From positions 1,240,001-1,304,000 of the forward strand of contig JASANH010001374.1 in NCBI GenBank assembly GCA_030248295.1: a stretch of 64,000 bases of DNA, written 5' to 3'. Below the pieces are notes generated by a model, which saw only the letters and a list, made by a program, of their open reading frames with translations, was not told where the DNA came from and did no database searches. Source of the DNA: Mesodorylaimus sp. YZB2_4. Taxonomy: Eukaryota; Nematoda; Enoplea; Dorylaimida; Dorylaimidae. A program made the position numbers and the translations under genes. Every line of letters starts with the position of its first letter. Positions within the stretch are counted from its first letter, which is position 1. Positions 47,408-58,100 of this stretch are shown here, piece by piece.

Positions 47408-50400
47408 TCAATTTTCTACTGCGGGTGTCTTTTTTTGGAATGTGTTTGGATCTGGCTGGCTGGCCTGGAATGTCTTGAGCAGTCCCGCCTGGCCGTGCTC
47501 GTTGGCCGCCTGTCTCTGCTTGATCACTATCTCGACCACCTGGCCGGGCAGTCGCTCGGGGCGCAGTGCCAGCGAGGTGTTGGGCGGGCTGTCGTAGACT
47601 GGGCTGGCCGACGTGGTGTGGGCGTACTCGCCACTGTTGCTCGACGTCCAGGCCAGGGACGACGCCTGGCCGCCCTCCGACGGCTCCGCACGCCTCTCTG
47701 GCTCGGGCGGGGTGGTGCGGGGACGGTGGGCGAAGTAGGCAGCCAGCCGTCTCTTGGGCAGTGTGGCCGAGACGTAGGCCCGGACTCGGCTGTAGTTGTT
47801 CGTTTCCAAGTACACGTCGGCGGGCACGAAGGCGGAGAGGGCGATGGGCAGGAAGACCAGTCCGTGCAGCAGTCCCAGCGATACGACCAGCACGACCGTC
47901 TTGACGAACGTGCGCACCATGTACCTGAAACGAGGGGCAGTGTGCGGGGGGTGGGGCGGGCAAACAGCGACTTACGAGTCGACCAGGGCCAGTGTGGACG
48001 CGCCCAGCACGGTGGCCGCCGCGCTCTGGATCGACGACCAGCCGGCGTGGTGGAGGGCGTCGCGGAGTCTGAGGTAGGGGGTGGCGTGCTGGGCGATGAG
48101 GTAGTGGTAGGTGACGTGGGCCACGTAGTCCACCGACAGGCCCACACTCATCACCGTGGTCATCATGCTGACCACGTCGACCTGCACGCCCCACAGCGCC
48201 AGGTAGCCCAGCACGCCCACGTTGATGGAGAGCACGGACAGGCCGATCCAGACGGCGCACAGCAGCTTGGGCAGGAAGACCAGCACCACGCACACGATGA
48301 CCCCCGTGGCCACACCCGCGTCCTGCAGCACGCACCCCAGCACCGCGTCGTTCTGGTCGGCCAGCAGGAACGAGAGCGGGTCAGTGATGAAGCCGGGAAG
48401 TGCCGACTCCCTGAATCGCCGTCTGAGGGTGTTGACGGCCGCGCTCTGGTTGCCCGCCCCCGCGTGCCGTAGTCGGACGAGCATCCTGGTGGCCGCCACC
48501 GACCGTCCGTCCTCCGACCACACCACGTCGTCCCTGAAGGCCGAGTGAGGAGCCAGTTCGAGGAAGGCGCGCACAGCACGCGAGAATTCGGTCTCGCTCG
48601 ACAGCGCCCGCTGGTCCATGGCCTGAACGAACTCGCCGAGCCAGAACTCGCCCGTCGAACTGAACTCGGTGTCGCACAGCCGCTCGTACAAGCCGACCAG
48701 TCGGGCCAGGGTCGGCGCCTGGTGCAGTTGCAGGCTGTCGGTGAAGACCACGGCGTGGGCGTAGCCGTTGTAGTCGGAGAAGTGGGCTTCGGTCACTCGA
48801 CGCTCGCCGATAATGTACGAGTCGTAGGGGACCAGGTTGGACATGTTCAGACGCAGCTGGCAGCGGACCAGCCCGTACACGGCCGAGGCCAAGTAGCCGC
48901 AGTAGACCACCACCATGGCCGCCTTCACGCACTTGTTGTCCATGCCAGCCGCCAGCAGCGAGCTGAACTTGAACGAGGCGCGTCTCGTGCCGTGCGTGCG
49001 TGCCCGCTTGGATGCCAGACCTGCAACACAGACTCAGTGGGCAAAGTCAGGGGGCAGTGTCCACTTACCCGTCTCGGGCACGACCCTCAGGGTCAGGCAG
49101 TGCCTGTTGGCCAGCTCCCGGCGTCCGCAAAACGTCAAACAGGCGGCGAAGAACGTGGTCTGGTAAACGAAGGCGAACAGGATGGCCACCGCGCAGTAGG
49201 TGCAGAAAATACCTGCGACAGGCCCTCAGTTAGGCTCGGGCAGATGGGGAGGGGGAGTGACTTACGGACGGCGGGGAACTGAGACGCACTGCCGACTGCG
49301 AACGAGAGGCCGTCGGTCAGAGCCGTGATCAGGATGGAGACTGCCGACTGCGACACGGCCGACGACATGCGCCGCTCCAGGTTCGACTCCCCGCTCGAGT
49401 CGCGCCAAGCGCTCAACATGAGGAAGGCATTGTCGGCGCACACGGCTGAAAGACAAGGTGAGTTGGCGGGGCTGGCGGGCAGAGCACAGGGCACTTACAC
49501 AGGACCAGAAAGGGCATAATGACCACCACTTGCAGGTACTGGTACTCAAAGTAGAATAGGACCCCGAACGACGACGTGACGGCCATGAGGGCCGAGAGCA
49601 GTCCGCACAAGCCCAGCCACGGCTGACTGCTCACCCAGTCGGTCGAGCAGCAGCACAGCACGCAGAACACCAGCAGCACGCCGAACAGGGCGGGCAGGTA
49701 GGCCGTGAGCAGGTGGCCGTTCCTCTCCATCTCCTCCTTCCACGACGACGAGGACGAGGCGTGCGCGGACACGCCCGCCACCCGCGTCGTCCTGACCACA
49801 TTGACGAACTGCCTCTGCCACAGCTCGTTCAGGGCCCTCCTCTCCGCACTGTCGCCAGTCTGCAGCACGAACGGCAGGCGCAGGGCCGAGGCTCTGTTCA
49901 TGCGTCCCCCCTCGCCCACACTGACCGATCCGAAGACCAGGCTGTTGTCGACCACGCGATCGCCCAGTCTCACCGTGGGGTAGGTGAGCAGACGGGCGAG
50001 GTCGGGCGTGTTCTGCTCATTGGCCTGGCTGTAGTTGAGCATGGTCAGCAACGGGTGCTCCACGCACCGCCCGTCGGATTGCTGGGCGCACAGCGTGCTC
50101 CAACCGGCCTCCATCCACCCGGCTTTGACCCGTATCCGCTTTATACGTTCCACAAGTTCGGCCGTCGTGCGAAGCACTCGCGGGCTGAGCACGTCGCCCC
50201 CGTCGTCGGCCGTCACGACCAGGTAGGCGTAGGCCGACTGGAACAGGTCGTAGGAGTCCCTGGCCGAGACGGGGAACAGCGATCGCAATCGACGCAGATC
50301 CCTCATCGATTCCGAATTCTCGGGCAGGAACAGCCGGAAATGAGCATCGGCATCGACCTCTCTGGCCTTGACGAACATTCCCGCCGTGAGGAGTGCGGCC

Positions 50401-50498
50401 GCTGCCGATGAGCAGAGTATGAAAAGCAGGGGCCACTTGGCCACCAAACGGCCGAAATCCTTGAAAAACTGTTGCACTATTCGTTGAAACTGACACAT
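47408..50498 (-). CDS. Patched-related (PTR) membrane protein
   Basis: About six exons. The layout is that of Patched/Dispatched/NPC1-type RND proteins: a first span near the N-terminus ([19 protein letters not shown]), a large outer loop, a sterol-sensing-like bundle ([33 protein letters not shown]), a second outer domain ([18 protein letters not shown]) and a second bundle. The second bundle has [18 protein letters not shown], which includes the GxxxD proton-relay motif of the family. The tail is Pro/Ser-rich. PTR genes are expanded in nematodes and act in cuticle formation and lipid transport. The first-half TM4 motif GxxxD is not obvious (CADNAFLML instead). Family assignment secure, substrate unknown. 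Confidence 0.88.
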
Positions 50499-50851
50499 GC
50501 TAATCGAAACAGCACCCGCGGGCGCACTGCACAGTCCAACAGTGCCGACGAGGAGGACGAGGAAACGAGACGCGGCCTACATCCTCGGCCGCAACACAAT
50601 ACAAGGCGGTCGTGGTGGGGCGAGGAAAGGGAAGAGGAAATGCGGTCTCTTATTCACACTACAACTATTGCACATATTTTCCGACCTCATCCTCTCGTGA
50701 AAACACTGATCCTATTTTGTGCCGTGAACCAGTTCATACGCACCCAATGCACGCACATGGTCGGGCACTGTACATGAGATAACCGGCACACACTCAATGG
50801 CAACTGACTAAAGCTCTCATCACTTCATCACCCACCACCGTGCCTCGAGAT

Positions 50852-51138
50852 TCATCGGCCCACTCTGGGTGGGGGCACAACGATGATCAGGTCATCGTGT
50901 CCGGTCGCCGATAGTCGATGCGCCATCTTCCTCCAGTGCCTTATGCCGTGTCCGGAATGGCGGCTAGCCACGCCTAAAACTGGAAACAAGACTCAGTGAC
51001 ATGGAATGCTCGACTGTGCGGCAAAGCCTTACCAACTGCGTCACGCAACGGCGAGCTCGACGCCGGCTGGCACGTAATCAGCCACAAGAGAGCGAGCGCG
51101 ACAAGCCAGGTGTGCACTTGGGGAGTGCTCGAAGCCAT
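50852..51138 (-). CDS. PRV-amide neuropeptide precursor (CAPA/NLP-44-like)
   Basis: Two exons (51138-51033, 50979-50852) encode 77 residues. A signal peptide (VHTWLVALALLWLITCQPASS) is followed by a short spacer and, at the C-terminus after basic HWRK and MAHR, a peptide ending LIIVVPPPRV followed by GR and the stop. The terminal Gly-Arg is the amidation signal, so the mature end is PRV-amide. This C-terminus matches periviscerokinin/CAPA-type peptides of arthropods and the NLP-44/CAPA peptides of nematodes (which end LLVPYPRV-amide). It would act on neuromedin-U-like receptors. A TATA-like element lies ~40 bases upstream. The gene is too short and spliced to stand out as an open frame. Confidence 0.72.
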
Positions 51139-51175
51139 AGTTCACAGTCGACGATGCACGGTGTCATCTCTTCTC

Positions 51176-51184
51176 TTTATAGCA
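51176..51184 (-). promoter_or_regulatory. TATA box of neuropeptide gene
   Basis: The minus strand reads CTATAAAGAG about 40 bases before the start codon, consistent with a TATA-driven, short-leader transcript. Confidence 0.55.
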
Positions 51185-51491
51185 AGGACTGGCATGCGCG
51201 TGACGTCCCCGCACATTCCATCGACACCCAGCCATTTAAAGAACGAGTGAATGAAGTACTCGAAGACAGCTTACGCGTGACACTACGCCCAAAATGGGGC
51301 GCCCCCGGAAGTTAGCGAGAACACAGTCAACGCGTGACTCGGACTGGCCAAACTTCGAGTAACGACCTGAACACGATGATAACGAGCCCATCAACCCGCT
51401 CGGTCGACTTTGATCTCAGGTCCGGCTGAACAAACACGGCCTCGTTGAGAGTGGCATCGGCCAGCCGTACGCAGTGGCGACGAGTAGGATC

Positions 51492-52951
51492 ATGGCTTCC
51501 ACTGATCCCGTTCGTAGGCCCTGCTGCACTGAATCCAAAATGCAAACCCTGATTCTGACCGTGACACTGTTCGTCAGCCTGTTCGGCCTGTTCGCTCTGG
51601 CAGCAGCCGTCACATTCTCGATGGACGGGGGACGAGGGCAGTCGGCCCCCGCGCTCACTGCGCCCATAGCACTGATCATTGTGGTAAGTGAAGGGGGGGG
51701 GGGAGGCGAGGAGAGGCCTGAGGTCGGGGTGCATTTCAGGGCTTCCGTCACGGGCATCGCAATCCAACTCAGTTCATCAAAAATGATAACACGCACGAAA
51801 CGTGGGCTTGGGAAGGCGCCAGTCAGCTGACCACGGTGAGTCGTCGGTTCCACCCCCCCCCCCCCCCCGAATGACGCAATCACCCATATTTGCTCTGCCA
51901 GATTGGAAAAAGACAGGCCTACTCGCTGGGCAAGTTCGTACGGCGACGATACGGGGACCTCGTCGACACGGCATTTTTCCCATGGCAGGTATGCTGCATC
52001 GATTAACCAGACTGCCGCAAGCCCCGTCTTCAATTCAGGCAGTGGCCTACTCGTCGTCGGCGGACCGATGTCAGCAGACACTTCAGACAGTCATGGCCGG
52101 CCTGTTCGAACCAGCGGGGCGATCGGTGTGGAATCCGAATCTGCCCTGGCAGCCCGTACCCTACCGAATCGACGATCCCTTGCTGCGCATGTACAGCGTG
52201 GACTGCCCCGCCTACCAACGGGTCTACGCCAACATCAGCAGCGATCAAACCCCGCAGGCCGTGGAGTGGCTGGCCAGGGAAAAGAACCTGAGCGAATACG
52301 TGGCCCGGCACACCGGACTGGACCCCTCGCTGAGCGACCTGGCCGACGTGGCCGACAACCTGAGCAGCATGGTAGGCCCCTGGGTCCACACCCCCAAAAC
52401 CCACCCTCGAACACGCACTGCGCTTGTAGAAACTACGCGGAGCCGCCTTACCACGCTGGGTCACCAGTCCCGACCTGGCGGGCTACCCGCCCAAGGACAT
52501 GTACGACGATGTGATGCAGTTCGCCGAGGCCCATCAGATCATGTGCGCGGACGACCCCCCCTGCGCCCGGATCATGGCCGGCCTTTGGCTGAACCAGATT
52601 ATTGACATTCTCCAACAGAAAGCTAGTGCTCGGTCGGACAAGCCCCTGGCCCACTTCTACGCGGCGCACACGGAAACTGTCCTTTCTCTCATTCGACTGG
52701 TGCAAGCAGAGGACGTGCACGAGACACCGCCCTCGGCCGGGTTCATACTCGAATTCACTGACCAGCCAGAACCCGCCCTCAGATTCGTCTTCCACCAAGC
52801 TCACCCCGAAGACCCTGACCTGAGACTGGCCCGAGTCGAAAGACTAGCCTACTGCCGACGAGAGCACTGGTGCCCCCTGCACAAGTTCATCACAAATGTG
52901 CGCCACGCGTCCTTCGACGACTGGAAGAGAGCTTGCCAACTGATCAGCTGA
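51492..52951 (+). CDS. Histidine acid phosphatase, membrane-anchored, one frame break
   Basis: Exons are 51492-51683, 51740-51836, 51902-51988, 52039-52371 and 52430-52951. An N-terminal hydrophobic anchor (LILTVTLFVSLFGLFALAA) leads to the phosphohistidine motif FRHGHRNP. QAYSLGKFVRRRYGD and AYSSSADRCQQTLQTVMAGLF follow, then CADDPPCARI and the C-terminal active-site region HFYAAHTETVLSL. The second exon contains A6 (51779-51784) where five would keep the frame; as written, the phosphatase frame breaks there. The usual catalytic His-Asp pair reads His-Thr, so the proton donor is missing. Other exons splice cleanly. Assembly error at the A-run is my preferred reading for the frame break. Confidence 0.75.
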
Positions 52952-53807
52952 CTGGCTCATATTGTATGTGTACATAGTAAACTGACTGCCATAGCAACCA
53001 ATGTGAAGGCACTTGCAGGGAAACGCGCTGACCAGTATTCTCCTGTGTGACAGGGTGACAGGAAGAGTTGCCACATGTAGAGTACAGGCACTATAAAGAT
53101 ACAAAAAGGACTCACTGCCGAGTTCACTTGCTGGCCAAGCATAGCTTGCGGTTAGATGTAAAAACCAAACTATTGTGCGAGCATATCCTTGGGGGCCATG
53201 CAACAGTATTGGGCAGGAAAATGGAGCAAAGATCATGTTGCCTTCGGGGCATGCCAAAAGGTGAGTGCATCATGACTAAGCACTGCACACCAGGACCAGA
53301 GTTTCTAATATATTACAATAAACCAGGGGCAAAAGGAGAATCTTTTTCATGTTTTGGCTACTTGCAGTAGGAAGACGGTAGCTGGGACAAAACTTAGGGT
53401 GTTCTGCAACAGCTTCAACCACATTTAACAACAGAGTTTTGGAAACTACTGTAACTCTACAACGATTTCGAATCTTGTGCTGGACTAACCATAAGTATTT
53501 CTACCGTCGGGTGCGTAGACCGAGTGACCAACGAGGGAGCACGGGGGGGGGGGGGGGGGGTCCTTCTATTTGTGTAGGCGCCTTCAGTACACTCATGCTT
53601 AGGCGACATCTGCTTGAAAAGTTTTTATGGAGCCTGGGTTTCCATATATCGCTGCAAGTGTGCATCGATATTGAGCCTGTTTTTATGGTTATTCTGAGGA
53701 CAGCAAATGTGTGACTGTGAATGTAGATGAGCCCACAAGCTGGCTAGTGTCAGTTTTATTATCGCTAAGCAGTACAAAGAGGCATCGAAGAAAGAAACTT
53801 AGCAGAC
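52952..53807. other. Spacer with 18-base G run
   Basis: No gene recognised. Holds a pure G run at about 53545-53562. Open frames here lack splice support or homology I can see. Confidence 0.4.
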
Positions 53808-54948
53808 TCAGGGCACAACTTCAGGATCCCAACAGTACTTGTTAGACACACTAAGAGCAGACAGTCTGCTCATATCCCCAGGCTCAATCACCATGTCCAA
53901 GGCCTTGTAGTTGGACCTGACGTGGTCGGGGTTGGTCGTCTTGGGCAGCACGCTGATCCCCTGGTTCAGTGCCCAGGCCAGGAGCAGCTGCGCGACCGAG
54001 CACGAGTACTTGGCGGCCAACTGTTGGACGACGGGCTCGGAGGCCAGTTTCTCCTTGTCCCGCACACCGCCCAGCGAGGTGTAGGCCTGGAAGTGGATAC
54101 CGTTCTCGCGACAGTACTCGACCAGGGCGGCTGGCCTGTGGTGCGGGTGGTACTCGCACTGGTTCACCGCCGGGGGCCACATCGAGGCCAGGCCACGCAA
54201 CTCGTCCAGGTGCCGAATCAGGTAGTTGGACACACCGATCGCACGAACCTTGCCATCGGCTGAAATGAGACCGAGACAATATTAGGAACAATCAGGACCG
54301 AGCACGTGGCGCCAGTTCCAGTATGCGATCCTGAAGTGTGCATGCCAAGATGAGGTTGAAATGGCTTTCAACTCTCATCTGGGCCTGCTTCACAATCATT
54401 CAAAACGTCCATGGCCATCCTAACAGAAAATGTGTTGCACGACTGTGAAAGTGCCCTGTTTCTCAGGAAACGACCCCCCTGTTCGCCTCTACATAGCCCT
54501 CGGCTTCCTAGGGACAGTGCTTACTTTTTAACTTTTCCAGATCCATCCAACTTCCCGCACGCAATTGGGCCACCCTGGGATCGCTGCTCTGAAGTCCGCT
54601 GACGCCCGGAAAATGAATCAGGAACAAATCCAAGTAGTCGGTGCGCAGTTTAGCCAAACTGCGAAGTGCCGCCTGATAGGCCGCCCCCTGGCCCTGGTCA
54701 GTGGTCTGCAGTTTGCTGGTTATGAACACGTCCTCCCTGCGCAACCCGTGTTTGGGCAGGAGCGTGTGCAGTGCATCGCCGATGGCGGCCTCGTTGCCGT
54801 AACTGGCCGCAGTGTCGATCAGTCGATAGCCGCAGTCCAGGGCCGCGTCGAGCACGCTCCGGATGACCTCCCCGTCACGAATCTGCCAAGTGCCCACCCC
54901 AATCAGGGGCATACGCACACCACCCACCAGATTCACACTCATCTCCAT
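53808..54948 (-). CDS. Aldo-keto reductase
   Basis: Two exons separated by a ~270-base intron (about 54529-54263) encode ~280 residues. The TIM-barrel NAD(P)H reductase motifs are present: MPLIGVGTWQ, catalytic Asp and Tyr in YRLIDTAASYGNE, Lys in FITSKL, His in LFLIHFPG, then RAIGVSNYL, NQCEYHPH and the cofactor-binding VLPKTTNPDHVRSN. The family reduces carbonyls on sugars, steroids and xenobiotics; the substrate cannot be told. The start MEMSVNL at 54948 is the first ATG; the frame is open upstream without an ATG. Confidence 0.92.
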
Positions 54949-55176
54949 CTCACCCTCCCACCCATGCTGAACCCGTGTTCGCCCTCTGTTTACAGTAGAC
55001 TGGGCGAGAGTAGCAGACTTTGACGCAGGGCCTATGCTAGCCGCCCACAGAACCGCCAAAACTTGAATGACAGTAGGTGCATGAGAGGATTGGCCCTAGA
55101 AGAGACACTATTGCGGAGTGTCTAACTTACGTAACGGGCGAGGAAGGTGTCATCGTACGCACAAGTCAATTCGGCC

Positions 55177-58100
55177 ATGACATTTTCGCCCAACAATGTC
55201 GCGCGTCTTCGTTCGATGTCGAGGTCGACGACCTCTGCCGTCTCGTCGCATTTTTCCCAATCAAGACGGCCGTTTTTGGGCACAGGCCTAGCAGTTGGCA
55301 GTCAAGTGGCTGTTCCGAGTGTCAGCTATGGAGAAGGTCATGCTCGCCTAGCCATGCTTGCCCTGATTACAGGTGGGTCGAGCGAGTGGGCGCACACCCC
55401 GATAATATTATGCATTCATCACTTTCAGGAATCGGGGTCAGAGCGGACCAGGCTCGAATAAGAATACCCAAACCCAGGGTGGACTTCCTCGGCCGGAGGA
55501 CCACTACGACGACCCCTCGGGACACGCTCTTTGCCCCCTCGACTAGCGTACAGCCGAGTTTGCTTGATCCATTCGCTGGCGGCACTGATCGTGAGTCGGT
55601 CGAGCTCGAGACACCCGGTCCCTTCCCGCCGCCCAGTGTGAGCACAGTGATCGACTACGACGGCCAAGTCAGCGTGGCCACGAGGTCCCCCATCGACATA
55701 CCCGTGCCCGACTCCCCGCCATTCGCCAGGATCAGATTTGAACCGAGTCAAGGCCAAATCGTCCGATTCATCCCAACTCATCTGCACGATGGACTGCCCT
55801 TGCCAGGATTCCTAGTCAAGATAGTATCCAGCCAACAGGTAGTTTGCCAGCCCTTTCCTCGCTCTGACATTCTCCGAGAGCACGTGCTTTTAGGCCCTCT
55901 CGTCATACAAAATCTGGTTGGGGCCTAGTGTCCTGAACGAGCACTTGGTCGTCGCGCCTTCCCGCGGTCAGGCTCGCACTTCCGTTTATCTGCTGGTCAA
56001 GGACGCGGCTGGACTGACGGCCCAGTTCGATAAAGACCAGTCGAAAAGGATCGAGTTGCAGGTACGTGCTTGGCCCGGTGTTGGGGTTTGTGAGTGGATC
56101 TGTTCCAGGTGTTTGCCCAATTGGACGACGACCCGTCCGCCAATGCCCTGCTCAATGTAAGTCTTATCAGGGACATCACCCCTCGATTGGCCTTCGCCAG
56201 CGATCGTTTCGAGTTCGTCATCCCGGCTGACATAAGCGATGGAGGGCAGTTGGGTATCTTGCAGGTAAGTGGCGCTGACTGCGGAGGGTGTCTGACTGGC
56301 AGACTGCATTGCAGATCGAGAGCGCACCACCCGCATCCGATCTCGCCATGCGAGTTTTTGGCGAAGGCAGTCACTTGTTCTCGTTGCGGGGCGATGGACG
56401 ACTAATTGTGCGATGTCCGCCCAACGTGTCACCGCCTTGTTTGAAACCGAATCGGCAGTGGACATTGATGTGTACGGCCGCAGCAGGTGGAGTGCAATGC
56501 GAGTATACGCGGTGTTCCCTGGTCAGGACTGCAAAGTTTCAGGTGAACTGCGATCGGAACCCGCTCAAATTGTCATCAGAACATTGTCGGATAAGAACAC
56601 GTCCAGCCAAGTTCGATGCCTGCCCGCCAGTGCGCGGGTAGTGAGTGGCCAGATGGACAGGCCCGTCGTGTGCCAAGTGAGGCGAGCCAACACTGCCCGT
56701 TAAACCAACCTCGTCAACTACGTTGCAGGTGGACGATCCTGTGCCCGATATGGACGCCTTGTCGATGCGCATCGACAGCCCTTACTTCGCATTCCAAAAA
56801 TTGGCCACTCGAAAATGGCTAATGACCAAAAAGGCCGACCCGAATCCAGGAAATTACACCCTGAAGGCCTCGCTTTGGGAAGGAGCGGCCGTCAGGGCCA
56901 CAGTCGACATCTATCTGGCGGTCGAGGTAGGGCATTGCTTGTGTTTATATTCCATCCGAGCGACCCTTGTTTAGGAGTCGGACAAGAATCTCATCAAGTT
57001 CACGCGCAATCCCTACTTCATCACACTGTCCCACCAGCAGGCGAAACCAGGTAAGACTGGCCACTGAGTGATGCCAGGAAGACCCCTGACCAACTGTGTG
57101 CACAGGTCGAATCCTGACCAGGGTGGGCCTGGTCTCGAGCGAGGTGCCCGTCAACTACTACATAACTGCAGGCGGGGATGTCGACCTGGTGCACATAAAC
57201 GAGTCGACGGGCGACGTGTCCGTGTCTCGCAGCGATGTTGTGATCAGGAGGTGGAAGCAGAGAAGCCTGTCCGACAACAATGCGCTGGCCTTCACTGCGC
57301 TGGCCGTCGATGCCGAGACTGGGGTGCACATATCGTCCTGCACCATCCTCGTCTCGGCCAATATGACCAGCGAAGAAAGCGACGACGGACCAATCGAATT
57401 CGACAGGGCCCTGTTCAGCGGCCAGTTGGCCAGCGGTGAGCCCGAGGAGGAGTAGCAGCACCCGCCTTCATGCTCATCCATTTCAGACGCCCCCGTGGGC
57501 TCCGAGGCGACCAAGCTATTGCTAGCCTGGCCATCCTCCAGAGCCCGCTTCATCATCGCGCCTCACTCCACTATGCTCCTGGATAAAATGAAACGGCTGA
57601 TTCTAAAGAGCAAGGTGATTTGGCCGTCTCGAACACGCAGTGCCACAGTTGATGCTTCGCACATTCCAGAACCCGTTCGACATCAAACCTGACGGCAGTG
57701 TCATCCTCAGCTCGCCTCTGCCCACCGACAGACAACTGAGCAGTGTCCTGTTCCGCGTCGAGGCTAGACCGCTCAATGCCAGCCTGTTCGCCAGCGAAGG
57801 TATGCCGAGCCAGCTAACCTTATCCGGGGCCACTCTGATGTGCGTGTCCACCCAGTTCGCTTAGGCCCGCAAAGAAAAGTTCGCTTCTCAAAGCACGATT
57901 TTGACTAGTGATATCATACGGCAGTTTACTTTCCTGGGAAGGAACCTAGAAAAATGAGTGGAAGCCAGTATTTTTGGTGGCCGTCCGTCATAAATAGCTC
58001 GCGACACACTACAATAGATTGCACCCTTAGGTTCGGCCGTGGCTGTGGTGGCCATCTACCTGACTCCGGCCACCCATGCAGCTCCCAACGTTAGGGCCCA

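Noticed and set aside
47360-48472. 370-residue + strand open frame
   Set aside because: Shadow of the PTR gene; no family features and rich in His/Gly/Arg as expected for antisense.
53068-53370. 100-residue + frame and overlapping minus frame
   Set aside because: No signal, domain, or splice support on either strand.
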